Source: Porphyromonadaceae bacterium (GTDB taxonomy: Bacteria; Bacteroidota; Bacteroidia; Bacteroidales; UBA11471). Taken from it: DNA of 55,125 bases. Position numbers and translations under genes: made by a program. The DNA lies in contig JAJQIP010000021.1 of the NCBI GenBank assembly GCA_021199145.1, positions 1 through 55,125 of the forward strand, in the 5' to 3' direction. The notes beneath the pieces were generated by a model. It was not told where the DNA came from. It worked only from the letters and a program-made list of their open reading frames with translations, and ran no database searches. Of the stretch, positions 33,225 to 42,755 are shown one piece after another. Numbering within the stretch: position 1 is the first letter of the stretch; each line of letters begins with the position of its first letter.

Positions 33225-35108
33225 ATGACAAAAAACAGAAATATGGAACGTTTTATACAATTTTTGGAAGGCCTTAAAATGACCATTATAGGGGGAGTAG
33301 CCCTTGCCGTCAGCCTGGTTTTACTGCTCAACGACATCCAAGTCACTATTGACCCCGCCTGGATTACCGTCCTGATTTCAGGTATTCCCCTGCTCTACCT
33401 CGCCCTCACTCGGCTAATTTTCCAACGGGCCATTACTTCGGCTCTCCTCATTTCCATCGCCATGATAGCCTGTATCTACATCGGCCAACTCTTTGCCGCC
33501 GGAGAGGTCGCCTTTATCATGGCTATCGGTGATTTGCTGGAACAATACACCGTAAGACGGGCCAAAAGGGGAGTCAGCCAACTGATAAGCCTGGCCCCGG
33601 AACAGGGTCGCCGCATCACTCGAAAAGAGGGGGTGGAACAGGAGGAGGTTGTTCCCATCGCCGAGATAAGGAAAGACGACATTGTACGGGTACTCCCCGG
33701 GGAACGGATTACCGTAGACGGGGAAATCGTGTACGGGAACAGTTCGGTTGACCAATCTATCCTGACGGGGGAGTCGCTGCCGATTGACAAGAGTGTAGGA
33801 GACCCCGTCTTCTGCGGGACCATGAACGGATACGGTTCCGTGGATATCCGGGCCACGAAGGTGGGACGGGATTCGTCGTTACAGCGGATGATTGACCTGG
33901 TGAAAGAGGCCGAAAACAAAAAAGCCCCTACACAACGCATCGTAGACAAATGGGCGGCCTGGCTTGTCCCCATCGCCCTGCTTATCGCCCTGGCCACCTA
34001 TTTCTTCACCGGAAATCTGACTCGGGGGGTAACCATCATGGTGGTCTTCTGCCCTTGCGCCCTGGCTTTGGCGACTCCTGTCTCCATTGTGGCGGGCATC
34101 GGACAAGCCACGAAATTCGGTATTCTGATAAAGTCGGGAGAGGCTTTGGAAGAGATGGGGAAGGTTGACTGTATCACGTTCGACAAGACCGGAACACTCA
34201 CCGAGGGACTTTTAGCGGTCTGCGACCTGCGGAGCTTCCTTCCCGAAATGACTCCAGAGGAGATTCTCCGGATAACGGCAGTGGCGGAAGCCCGTTCGGA
34301 ACATCCCATAGGTAAAGCGATTGTCAAACAATTCCTGACCCAAGGGGAAGCTCTTCCTGCCGGAGAGAATTTTCGGGTATTCCCCGGCAAAGGGGTCTGC
34401 GTCGACTGGGAAGGGAAAAGCGTACTCTGCGGCAAAAGTGATTTCCTGAGAGAGAACGGCGTTGCCCTCTCTCCCAAGATAGAGGAGGCCTTAGAGACCT
34501 TGCGCCAAGAGGGGAAAGCGGCGGTCCTGACCAGCCTTGACGGACAGTGTGCCGGACTGATTGCCCTCTCTGATGTCATCCGTCCCGCCGCCTCGAAGAT
34601 GGCGGCCGAACTGAAACAGATGCAGGTGGAGGTGGTGGTGCTGACCGGGGATAACCGCCAAGCCGCCCGTCACTTCGCCGAACAGGTGGGGATTGAGAAC
34701 ATCGAGGCGGAACTGTTGCCTGCAGAAAAGGTGGATGCCATCACAAAACGGCAAAAAGCGGGGAAGAGGGTCTGCATGATTGGAGACGGAGTGAACGACG
34801 CTCCCGCCCTGAAGACCGCCCACGTAGGCGTGGCTATGGGGAGTATGGGAAGCGACATCGCTATCGACTCGGCCGACATCGCCCTGATGGGGGACGACAT
34901 CTCCAAGATTCCCTATCTCAAACGGCTCTCCAAGGCGGTCATCCACTCCATCAAGGTGAACATCTCCCTCTCGATGGCCATCAACGCTGTGGCTATCACC
35001 CTCTCGATTTTGGGTCTGCTCAACCCAATGACGGGAGCCTTGGTACACAACGCCGGTTCGGTCTTAGTGGTCCTCAACGCCGCCTTGCTGTACGACAGGA
35101 AAATATGA
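33225..35108 (+). CDS. Heavy-metal-translocating P-type ATPase (second, different subtype)
   Basis: 627-aa P1B-like metal pump (621 aa if the in-frame ATG at 33243 is used). No N-terminal HMA domain. Motifs: LTGESLPIDK (about residues 178-187), membrane FCPCALALATPVSIVAG (about 274-290), DKTGTLTEG (about 321), SEHPIGKAIV (HP motif), GDGVNDAPALK (about 520), and a last helix region ALVHNAGSVLVVLNAALL. The HNxGS pattern instead of the DxG seen in the first ATPase of this window marks a different subtype, so metal specificity may differ; I cannot assign it. Preceded by the His-rich exported protein and followed by a near-perfect palindrome acting as terminator. Confidence 0.9.
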   Translation: MTKNRNMERFIQFLEGLKMTIIGGVALAVSLVLLLNDIQVTIDPAWITVLISGIPLLYLALTRLIFQRAITSALLISIAMIACIYIGQLFAAGEVAFIMAIGDLLEQYTVRRAKRGVSQLISLAPEQGRRITRKEGVEQEEVVPIAEIRKDDIVRVLPGERITVDGEIVYGNSSVDQSILTGESLPIDKSVGDPVFCGTMNGYGSVDIRATKVGRDSSLQRMIDLVKEAENKKAPTQRIVDKWAAWLVPIALLIALATYFFTGNLTRGVTIMVVFCPCALALATPVSIVAGIGQATKFGILIKSGEALEEMGKVDCITFDKTGTLTEGLLAVCDLRSFLPEMTPEEILRITAVAEARSEHPIGKAIVKQFLTQGEALPAGENFRVFPGKGVCVDWEGKSVLCGKSDFLRENGVALSPKIEEALETLRQEGKAAVLTSLDGQCAGLIALSDVIRPAASKMAAELKQMQVEVVVLTGDNRQAARHFAEQVGIENIEAELLPAEKVDAITKRQKAGKRVCMIGDGVNDAPALKTAHVGVAMGSMGSDIAIDSADIALMGDDISKIPYLKRLSKAVIHSIKVNISLSMAINAVAITLSILGLLNPMTGALVHNAGSVLVVLNAALLYDRKI

Positions 35109-35126
35109 GGACAAGACAAGAAGAAA

Positions 35127-35160
35127 CGTTTTGCGGGGGAAAATTTTCCTCCGCAAAACG
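35127..35160. terminator. 34-base near-perfect palindrome after the metal ATPase
   Basis: Two 17-base arms meet without a loop: CGTTTTGCGGGGGAAAA (35127-35143) and TTTTCCTCCGCAAAACG (35144-35160), with a single mismatch that is a G-U pair in RNA. It begins 18 bases after the ATPase stop. Most likely a terminator or mRNA-end stabiliser; only ACAATTTCT follows, so the T tract is poor. Confidence 0.6.
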
Positions 35161-35217
35161 GACAATTTCTCCGGCCAAATCACTACCTTGCGGACTCCTT
35201 CTACCGGACTTTGGAAA

Positions 35218-36132
35218 ATGAAATCCTCCCTATTTCGAACCGGAATATTTTCCTTTTTTCTTCTGTGTACCTTTTTCTCTTTGAAGGCACAGGAAGCGGA
35301 TTCCCTCCTCCAACGGCACATAACCCTGCAACAACAGAACCTCAGTCTCAACAAGGAATTACCGCTGATACTGAGCATCGACGACTCCGCCACCTATAGC
35401 CAACGGCTCAAACAGGAATATGGCATCGCACCGGCGGGGGAACTCTATGGGGATGTGTGGGTGAACCGCTGGGTGAATCCCTATCGCCAAGCCGGCATTG
35501 TGTTACCGGACTCTTTTGCCATCCACGTGGGCAATTACTGTATGCCCATCATCGGGAAAAAGACCTCCGACTACGGATTCCGCCACTACCGCATGCATCG
35601 GGGGGTTGATTTGAGACTGGCCATCGGAGATACCGTGCGCACAGCCTTTGCCGGACAGGTACGCTTCACCAACTACGAACGGCGGGGATACGGCTACTAT
35701 ATCGTCATCCGCCATGCCAACGGATTGGAGACCGTCTACGGACACCTCTCCCGTTTCCTGGTGAAAGAGGGGGATATCGTGAAAGTGGGCGAACCCATTG
35801 CCTTAGGGGGGAATACCGGCCGCTCCACCGGGTCGCACCTTCACTTCGAGATACGGTTTTTAGGGTTGGATCTCAACCCCAACGAACTGTTCGACTTTCA
35901 AAACAACACCATCCGCAACGAAGTGTTCATGTTCCGCTCGGCTCCCTATCGGAAAGGGACGGAAACTTACTATGCCAACGGGGTCACCTATTCGGTCTAC
36001 CGAGTGAAGAAGGGGGATACCCTCTCGGGTATTGCCCGCAAATACCGCACCTCGGTGAATACCTTGTGCCGGCTGAACAAAATAAGCCCCAAACGGACCT
36101 TGAAAATCGGGCAGCCTATCCGCATTGACTGA
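35218..36132 (+). CDS. M23 metallopeptidase with C-terminal LysM domain
   Basis: 304-aa exported cell-wall enzyme or division regulator. The start MKSSLFRTGIFSFFLLCTFF gives a clean signal peptide ending LKAQ; an upstream in-frame non-ATG start at 35131 lies in the preceding palindrome region and is rejected. The M23 lysostaphin-like domain (about residues 115-225) shows SDYGFRHYRMHRGVDLRL with zinc ligands His and Asp, VIRHANGLETVYGHLSR, and TGRSTGSHLHFEIR with the final His pair, so it should be active. LysM occupies about residues 262-303 (YRVKKGDTLSGIARKYRTS). The likely substrate is peptidoglycan cross-bridges. Confidence 0.92.
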   Translation: MKSSLFRTGIFSFFLLCTFFSLKAQEADSLLQRHITLQQQNLSLNKELPLILSIDDSATYSQRLKQEYGIAPAGELYGDVWVNRWVNPYRQAGIVLPDSFAIHVGNYCMPIIGKKTSDYGFRHYRMHRGVDLRLAIGDTVRTAFAGQVRFTNYERRGYGYYIVIRHANGLETVYGHLSRFLVKEGDIVKVGEPIALGGNTGRSTGSHLHFEIRFLGLDLNPNELFDFQNNTIRNEVFMFRSAPYRKGTETYYANGVTYSVYRVKKGDTLSGIARKYRTSVNTLCRLNKISPKRTLKIGQPIRID

Positions 36133-36259
36133 GCCGTCGGCCGAAACGTTTTCTCCCGACTCTTAAAATAACCAAAAAATATGTAATTTTTTCACGCTTT
36201 AGCGAAAGATTTTGTTAGGATTATCCCTACCTTTATAGCAAATTTTAATTCATAACATT

Positions 36260-38461
36260 ATGGAAACACCTCTGTTTTGGATTGTGCCGGCAGCTTCGAT
36301 TTTGGCCTTGCTGCTGGCATTTTATTTTTTCAAGCAAATGATGCGGAAAAGCGAAGGTACCGATACGATGCAACGCATTGCCTCGTATGTACGTACCGGA
36401 GCCATGTCGTATCTGAAACAACAGTACAAGGTGGTTGCCCTTGTGTTCCTTGCATTGGTCATTATCTTCTCGATTATGGCCTATGGGTTCAACCTGCAGA
36501 ACCATTGGGTTCCAGTCGCCTTCCTGACAGGCGGATTCTTCTCCGGCTTGGCAGGATTCCTGGGAATGAAGACGGCCACGTATGCCTCGGCCCGTACAGC
36601 CAATGCCGCCCGCCAGTCGCTTAACGGCGGTTTGCGTGTCGCTTTCCGGAGCGGAGCCGTGATGGGTCTTGTCGTAGTGGGACTTGGACTTCTCGACATT
36701 TCGTTCTGGTATCTCCTGCTCAACCACTGCATTCCGAGTGATGCCTTGAATCCCTCTGCGAAACTCTGCGTCATCACCACCACCATGCTTACTTTCGGAA
36801 TGGGTGCTTCGACACAAGCCCTCTTTGCCCGTGTGGGCGGTGGTATCTACACCAAAGCCGCTGACGTAGGGGCCGACCTTGTGGGGAAAGTCGAAGCGGG
36901 TATTCCCGAAGACGACCCGCGTAACCCCGCCACCATCGCCGATAACGTGGGTGACAACGTAGGCGATGTCGCCGGTATGGGTGCCGACCTCTATGAGTCG
37001 TATTGCGGCTCGATATTGGCCACAGCCGCTCTCGGAGCCGCCGCTTTTGCGACAGGAGACAACAGCTCCATGCAATTCAAAGCGGTCATCGCCCCGATGC
37101 TTATCGCCGCTGTCGGCATAATCCTTTCGATTATCGGCATATTCTCCGTCCGGACACGCGACGATGCCAAACTGAAAGATCTGCTCAAAGCGCTCTCTCT
37201 GGGTACCAACTTGAGTTCGGTCCTAATTATTGCCGCTACCTTCCTCATTTTATGGGTTTTGAAATTACAAAATTGGTACTTTATCGGTTGTTCTGTAGTC
37301 ATCGGACTGTTGGTCGGTGTCGTTATCGGCCGCTCTACCGAATATTACACTTCACAGTCGTATCGGCCTACACAGAAATTGGCTGAAAGCGGCAAAACGG
37401 GTCCGGCCACGGTCATTATTTCCGGAATCGGATTGGGAATGATTTCAACCACAATCCCTGTATTGTCGGTGGTATGCGGAATTATTCTCTCCTATTGGTT
37501 TGCGGCAGGATTTGACTTTGCTAATGTCTCCATGGGACTTTACGGCATTGGTATCGCAGCTGTCGGAATGTTGTCGACCCTGGGCATCACCTTGGCTACC
37601 GACGCTTACGGACCTATTGCCGACAATGCCGGCGGAAATGCCGAAATGAGCGAATTAGGCGAAGATGTACGTGCCCGTACCGACGCTCTCGACTCGTTAG
37701 GCAATACCACCGCTGCCACAGGAAAAGGCTTTGCCATCGGTTCGGCCGCCCTCACAGGACTTGCCTTATTGGCCTCCTACATTGAAGAGATTCGGATTGG
37801 CCTTTCCCGCCTAGGACAAGAGACCATCGCTCTGGGTGAACGGGTGGTTGATATCCATTCGGCCTCCTTCACCGATTTCATGCAATACTACGACATCACG
37901 CTGATGAACCCCAAAGTCCTCTCCGGAATTTTCATCGGCTCCATGATGGCCTTCCTCTTCTGCGGTTTGACCATGAATGCCGTAGGACGGGCAGCCGCCC
38001 ACATGGTGGAAGAGGTACGCCGCCAATTCCGGGAAATCAAGGGAATCCTTACGGGAGAAGCACAACCCGACTATGCCCGTTGCGTGGAGATATCGACCAA
38101 AGGGGCACAACGGGAAATGGTATTCCCCTCGCTCTTGGCCATCATTGTTCCTATCGCAACCGGTTTGATATTCGGAGTACCCGGGAACATCGGACTGCTG
38201 GTCGGCGGACTGGGTGCGGGATTCGTTCTTGCCATCTTCATGGCCAACGCCGGAGGTGCCTGGGACAATGCCAAGAAATATACCGAAGAGGGTAACTTCG
38301 GAGGGAAAGGCAGTGAAGTGCACAAAGCTACCGTGGTAGGTGATACCGTGGGAGATCCCTTCAAAGATACGTCCGGCCCGAGCCTCAACATCCTCATCAA
38401 ACTGATGAGCATGGTATCCATTGTGATGGCGGGTCTCACCGTTGCCTGGAGCCTCTTCTAA
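36260..38461 (+). CDS. hppA: Membrane-bound K+-dependent-type pyrophosphatase (ion-translocating)
   Basis: 733-aa integral membrane pyrophosphatase coupling PPi hydrolysis to H+ and/or Na+ export. About 16 helices are visible. The substrate-site signature DVGADLVGKVEAGIPEDDPR (about residues 203-222) is followed by NPATIADNVGDNVGDVAGMG, and later GPIADNAGGNAEMS (about 451-464) and the C-terminal GGAWDNAKKYTEEG and KATVVGDTVGDPFKDTSGP. At the K+-dependence position the motif reads GNTTAATGKG: Ala in place of the Lys of K+-independent enzymes, so K+-dependence is expected. The ion pumped (Na+, H+ or both) is not decided here. Followed by a strong terminator. Confidence 0.95.
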   Translation: METPLFWIVPAASILALLLAFYFFKQMMRKSEGTDTMQRIASYVRTGAMSYLKQQYKVVALVFLALVIIFSIMAYGFNLQNHWVPVAFLTGGFFSGLAGFLGMKTATYASARTANAARQSLNGGLRVAFRSGAVMGLVVVGLGLLDISFWYLLLNHCIPSDALNPSAKLCVITTTMLTFGMGASTQALFARVGGGIYTKAADVGADLVGKVEAGIPEDDPRNPATIADNVGDNVGDVAGMGADLYESYCGSILATAALGAAAFATGDNSSMQFKAVIAPMLIAAVGIILSIIGIFSVRTRDDAKLKDLLKALSLGTNLSSVLIIAATFLILWVLKLQNWYFIGCSVVIGLLVGVVIGRSTEYYTSQSYRPTQKLAESGKTGPATVIISGIGLGMISTTIPVLSVVCGIILSYWFAAGFDFANVSMGLYGIGIAAVGMLSTLGITLATDAYGPIADNAGGNAEMSELGEDVRARTDALDSLGNTTAATGKGFAIGSAALTGLALLASYIEEIRIGLSRLGQETIALGERVVDIHSASFTDFMQYYDITLMNPKVLSGIFIGSMMAFLFCGLTMNAVGRAAAHMVEEVRRQFREIKGILTGEAQPDYARCVEISTKGAQREMVFPSLLAIIVPIATGLIFGVPGNIGLLVGGLGAGFVLAIFMANAGGAWDNAKKYTEEGNFGGKGSEVHKATVVGDTVGDPFKDTSGPSLNILIKLMSMVSIVMAGLTVAWSLF

Positions 38462-38491
38462 CCTAAGCCTTCTAATCATTATATATAGGCT

Positions 38492-38529
38492 AACCGCCTT
38501 GGAATTCCGTTCCAAGGCGGTTATTTTTT
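38492..38529 (+). terminator. Intrinsic terminator of hppA
   Basis: Perfect 13-bp stem AACCGCCTTGGAA (38492-38504) / TTCCAAGGCGGTT (38510-38522), loop TTCCG, then A and six T. The strongest terminator in the window. Confidence 0.92.
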
Positions 38530-38864
38530 GCTAAATCTCCCTCTCCTACTCCTTCTTCGGTATTATTAACATAATTTAACGAATAGTTTCTTTACTTTTT
38601 CTTATCCACTAAAACATATTTGTAAAATCTATTATTCTACCAATTCTCGCGTTTTTTCATAGCTCTATTTATTGATTCATAGCTATTTGCAGTTTATAGC
38701 AAGGCCCTTGAAGGTGAATGTCGGAATCTGCTTTTTGTCCAATTTTTTAAAAGATAACTCGCTTAAAAAGAATATTTTTAACCTCCTATTTTTAATTATC
38801 TGAAAATTTTTCTAACTTTGGATGCCTTAATTAGGCAACAATCAACACTTTCTGCTTCTGAAAC
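38530..38864 (+). other. AT-rich gene-free stretch with promoter
   Basis: 335 bases between the hppA terminator and the next gene. No coding potential, RNA gene or strong hairpin was seen. It ends with TAACTTTG at 38813-38820, a TAnnTTTG box 44 bases before the ATG at 38865 and the likely promoter of the three-gene unit that follows. Confidence 0.55.
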
Positions 38865-41828
38865 ATGGACAACACGCTCAAACATCTATACCTAAAAGAC
38901 ACCACTTTTGCCAACCTCATGCAAAAAAGGGTCTTCAATGTCTTGCTGGTAGCCTCTTACTACGATGCCTTCATCTTGGAAGAAGACGGACGGGTCGATG
39001 AGCAAATCTTCTATGAATACACTTCGCTCAACCTGAGTTCTCCTCCTCGAATCACGCAAGTAAGCAATCTTGAGGAGGCATTCAAGGAACTGTCGTCCAA
39101 ACATTTTGACATTATCATCACCATCCCCGATGTCGAACATAGTCCGACCTACGAGTGGGCTAAAGAGATAAAACATCACTACCCCGACATTCCTATCGTG
39201 TTGCTGACCCCCTTCTCGCAACAGGTCACCCGCCGACTGAACAAGGAGGACCTCAGCGGTATCGACTATGTATTCAGCTGGTTGGGCAATACCGACCTGC
39301 TCCTGGCCATCATCAAACTGCTCGAAGACGATATGAACATCGAGGAAGATATTGCGTCTGGGGTACAAATCATCTTGTTAGTCGAAGACTCCGTCCGTTT
39401 CTACTCTTCCATACTTCCCCATCTGTACAAATTTGTGCTGAAGCAATCCCAAATCTTCTCGACCGAAGCCCTCAACGAACACGAACAGATGCTGCGCATG
39501 CGGGGACGACCCAAGATAAAACTGGCCCGCTCCTACGAAGAGGCCATGGAACTATATGACAAATATGCGCACGACATGTTGGGGATCATCTCCGACGTCT
39601 CGTTTCTCCATAACGGAGAGAAAGATTCCCAAGCCGGGATTAAGTTCTGTACCTATGTACGGGAAAAAGACCCCTTCATCCCTATCATCATCGAGTCGTC
39701 CGAAACCCAAAACGCCACGAAAGCAGCGGCTCTCAACGCTGATTTCCTGGACAAGAATTCCCCAAAACTGCCGGTAGACCTGCGCAACGCCGTTCTACGC
39801 AACTTCGGATTCGGGGATTTTGAGTTCATCGACCCGGAGAGCGGGAAAGTCATCACCTGTATCAAAGATTTGCAAGACCTGCAAAAAAACATTCTTTCCG
39901 TACCGGCCGAATCCCTCCTGTACCACGCTTCCCGCAACCATATCTCACGGTGGCTCTACTCACGAGCCCTCTTCCCGTTGGCCGAACTGGTGCGGAGACG
40001 GAGTCCGAAAACCCTCGAGGATATTCCTGAAATTCGCCAGGAAATCTTTGACTTTATCGTCCTTTACCGCAAAATGAAAAATCGGGGGGTAATCGCTGTC
40101 TTTGAACGGAACCGCTTTGACCAGTATTCCAACTTCGCCCGGATTGGAGAGGGTTCACTGGGAGGAAAAGGACGGGGACTGGCCTTTATCGACTCCCTCA
40201 TCAAACGCCACCCCATTCTCGAAGATTACGAAAATGTGTGCGTATCTATCCCGAAGACTGTCGTGCTCTGTACCGACCTCTTCGACGAGTTTATGGAGAG
40301 CAACAACCTTTATCAGATTGCCCTGTCCAATATTCCCAACGACGAGATTCTGCAACACTTCCTCAAAGCGAAGCTTCCCGTACGGCTCAAAGAGGATATC
40401 CTCTCCTTCTTCCAGGTTGTAAAGAGTCCGATTGCCATACGTTCTTCCAGCTTGTTGGAGGATTCCCACTACCAACCTTTCGCCGGCGTATATTCGACCT
40501 ATATGATTCCCTTCCTGGAGGACAAGGAGGTGATGTACCGCATGCTCTCTGATGCCGTCAAAGGGGTATATGCCTCGGTATTCTACTCCGACAGCAAAGC
40601 CTATATGACTGCCACCTCGAATGTCATCGACCAGGAAAAAATGGCCGTCATCCTGCAGGAGGTCATCGGGAACCAATATGGAGACCGCTATTATCCCTCG
40701 TTCGCTGGGGTAGGCCGTTCTCTCAATTACTACCCCATCAACGACGAAAAGCCGGAGGACGGCGTTGCGGACATTGCTGTGGGATTAGGTAAATACATTG
40801 TCGATGGAGGGAAGAGTCTGCACTTCTCCCCTAAACATCCCAATAAAGTGTTGCAAACCAGCACTCTTGATCTTGCCCTACGGGACACACAGACACAATT
40901 CTATGCACTTGATTTGAAAAACAAAGGCGACCACTACGAAGTAGACGACGGTTTTAACCTGTTGCATTTGTCCATACGGGATGCGGAGGCCGATAACTCC
41001 CTACGGGGCATGGTATCTACCTTCGACCCCAACGACCAGGTCATCCGGGACGGCTACTACGAAGGGGGAAGAAAGGTGGTGACTTTTGCCAACATCCTAC
41101 AACACAACACCTTCCCTCTCGCCCCTCTCTTGACGATGATGCTTGAATATGGATCGTACGATATGGGCAGGCATGTGGAAATCGAATTTGCCGCCCTCCT
41201 GCCCAATAAAAAGCATCCGCAGGGGGCTCTCTATTGGTTGCAGATACGTCCCATTGTCGACACCAAGGAGATGCGGGATGACGAGATTGACGAAGTCGCT
41301 GAAAAGGATTTACTGTTGAAGACCTCTTCGGCATTGGGACACGGCATTATGTCGGGACTCCATCATGTCATCTATGTGAAGAGCGACGGATTCCTCTCGT
41401 CGAACAATTCACTCATCGCCCGTGAAATAGAGAAGATAAACAAGACATTTCTCGAACGGGGAGAAAATTACATCCTCATCGGTCCGGGCCGGTGGGGATC
41501 CAGCGACCCTGCCTTGGGAATTCCCGTCAAATGGCCGCATATCTCCGCCGCCCGCCTTATTGTGGAGACAGCGTTGTCGCGTTACTTCATCGAACCCAGC
41601 CAAGGGACACATTTCTTCCAGAACCTCACATCGTTTGGAGTCGGCTATTTCACCCTCAATCCGCAAATCAACGGCTCCTTCTACGATGAAGATTTCCTGA
41701 ACAGCCAAAAAGCCGTTCAAGAGACACAATTCCTCCGGGTGGTACGTTTCGACCAGCCACTTACAGTAAAAATAAACGGGAAAAAGAGCTTAGGTATTGT
41801 CATAAAGCCCAATGTAATAACCACCTAA
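38865..41828 (+). CDS. Receiver-receiver-PPDK-type ATP-grasp protein lacking phosphohistidine and PEP domains
   Basis: 987-aa cytoplasmic multidomain protein. Residues about 20-165 look like a degenerate response-regulator receiver: VLLVASYYDAF lacks the acidic pair and VFSWLGN lacks the Lys. Residues about 166-315 are a second receiver with the pocket kept: LLVEDS, Asp in IISDVSF, IIIESSE, and Lys in FLDKNSP, so it may be phosphorylated. From about 430 to the end is a domain like the N-terminal ATP-grasp of PEP synthase/PPDK: GEGSLGGKGRGLAFI, PIAIRSSSLLEDSHYQPFAG, VILQEVIG, and GPGRWGSSDP near residue 875. No swivelling phosphohistidine domain (GG-x-SHAA-type) and no PEP-binding barrel follow, so it is not a PEP synthase. 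Followed 12 bases later by a coiled-coil gene. Function unknown. Confidence 0.8.
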   Translation: MDNTLKHLYLKDTTFANLMQKRVFNVLLVASYYDAFILEEDGRVDEQIFYEYTSLNLSSPPRITQVSNLEEAFKELSSKHFDIIITIPDVEHSPTYEWAKEIKHHYPDIPIVLLTPFSQQVTRRLNKEDLSGIDYVFSWLGNTDLLLAIIKLLEDDMNIEEDIASGVQIILLVEDSVRFYSSILPHLYKFVLKQSQIFSTEALNEHEQMLRMRGRPKIKLARSYEEAMELYDKYAHDMLGIISDVSFLHNGEKDSQAGIKFCTYVREKDPFIPIIIESSETQNATKAAALNADFLDKNSPKLPVDLRNAVLRNFGFGDFEFIDPESGKVITCIKDLQDLQKNILSVPAESLLYHASRNHISRWLYSRALFPLAELVRRRSPKTLEDIPEIRQEIFDFIVLYRKMKNRGVIAVFERNRFDQYSNFARIGEGSLGGKGRGLAFIDSLIKRHPILEDYENVCVSIPKTVVLCTDLFDEFMESNNLYQIALSNIPNDEILQHFLKAKLPVRLKEDILSFFQVVKSPIAIRSSSLLEDSHYQPFAGVYSTYMIPFLEDKEVMYRMLSDAVKGVYASVFYSDSKAYMTATSNVIDQEKMAVILQEVIGNQYGDRYYPSFAGVGRSLNYYPINDEKPEDGVADIAVGLGKYIVDGGKSLHFSPKHPNKVLQTSTLDLALRDTQTQFYALDLKNKGDHYEVDDGFNLLHLSIRDAEADNSLRGMVSTFDPNDQVIRDGYYEGGRKVVTFANILQHNTFPLAPLLTMMLEYGSYDMGRHVEIEFAALLPNKKHPQGALYWLQIRPIVDTKEMRDDEIDEVAEKDLLLKTSSALGHGIMSGLHHVIYVKSDGFLSSNNSLIAREIEKINKTFLERGENYILIGPGRWGSSDPALGIPVKWPHISAARLIVETALSRYFIEPSQGTHFFQNLTSFGVGYFTLNPQINGSFYDEDFLNSQKAVQETQFLRVVRFDQPLTVKINGKKSLGIVIKPNVITT

Positions 41829-41840
41829 AAACTTTTCGCT

Positions 41841-42719
41841 ATGAGTTTTGTAAAGTCCATCTTACAACAATGGCGGGAACGGCCCATCAAAAAAACTACA
41901 TCTTCCGATACCCCCGCCTCCTTATCGGTTCAACTCCCAAATGCCAACTACGCCGAACAGCATCTGGTTGAAGCCATCGCCTCCCAAATCAACGATGCCT
42001 TAGAACAGGGCGAAACCATTTCGAACCTCAATACCGAAACCATCTTCAGACGGTTAGCCGAAGGTATCGACCTATTCAAACAGGAGCTATACGACATCAC
42101 CCGCAACGAACTTTCCGAGAAATGGGAAGAAAAAGAGACACAACACCTTTCGGAGATAAGCAAACTGCAAAAACAAAATGCAGAACTATCCGGGAAACAG
42201 ATTGAAATCGAAAAACGGTATGCCAGTGCCGAACGGCTCCGCAAGACGCTAAGCACCCGCATTCACGACCTTGAAAACGAATTGGTGACCGCCCGAAGCG
42301 AATATGAGCGGGATATCGAAGACAAATTGCGGCAAATCAACAAAATAAAAGTCTCCGCATTAGGAATCAACGCCAAACGAGAGAAAAAAGAGGAGGAAAA
42401 AGTTTTCGACTGCCGCACCCTGGACGAAGGGAAAAATGAAGAGGCCGTTGTGGTAAAACACCGCTATGCCTCCTTGGTAGCCAAACTCAACAAAGCCCAA
42501 GACACACTACAAGAGCTACGTAAGGAAAACCGGAATCTCATGAAACGAGACTCACGCCACCAACAACGCATCAAAGAATTGCAAGCCCAACTGCATAGTC
42601 TCCGCAAAGGTCCTCACACCCCTTCCAGAGAACCGAATCCCTCTCCCATAACACACCCAAGGTCACAAGCCCCTCATCGTTCCAACCGAGGGGCATCCCC
42701 CTTACATTTTACTGACTAA
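41841..42719 (+). CDS. Coiled-coil protein of unknown function
   Basis: 292-aa soluble protein without signal peptide or membrane segment. Residues about 1-30 are basic (ILQQWRERPIKK), 30-90 mixed, and about 90-180 and 205-250 form heptad-rich coiled coils (EISKLQKQNAELSGKQIEIE; KLNKAQDTLQELRKENRNL). The C-terminal 40 residues are Pro/Ser/His-rich and look disordered. I do not recognise a family. It starts 12 bases after the receiver-ATP-grasp gene and 36 bases before a small HTH gene, so it is probably the middle member of one operon and may scaffold a complex. Confidence 0.75.
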   Translation: MSFVKSILQQWRERPIKKTTSSDTPASLSVQLPNANYAEQHLVEAIASQINDALEQGETISNLNTETIFRRLAEGIDLFKQELYDITRNELSEKWEEKETQHLSEISKLQKQNAELSGKQIEIEKRYASAERLRKTLSTRIHDLENELVTARSEYERDIEDKLRQINKIKVSALGINAKREKKEEEKVFDCRTLDEGKNEEAVVVKHRYASLVAKLNKAQDTLQELRKENRNLMKRDSRHQQRIKELQAQLHSLRKGPHTPSREPNPSPITHPRSQAPHRSNRGASPLHFTD

Positions 42720-42755
42720 ACCACATCATCTCTATCTAAAAAAGAGGGAAACCGT

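Noticed and set aside
38865..41828. Naming the receiver/ATP-grasp protein as PEP synthase or pyruvate phosphate dikinase
   Set aside because: The phosphohistidine swivelling domain and the PEP/pyruvate barrel are absent, so the classical reaction cannot be completed by this chain.
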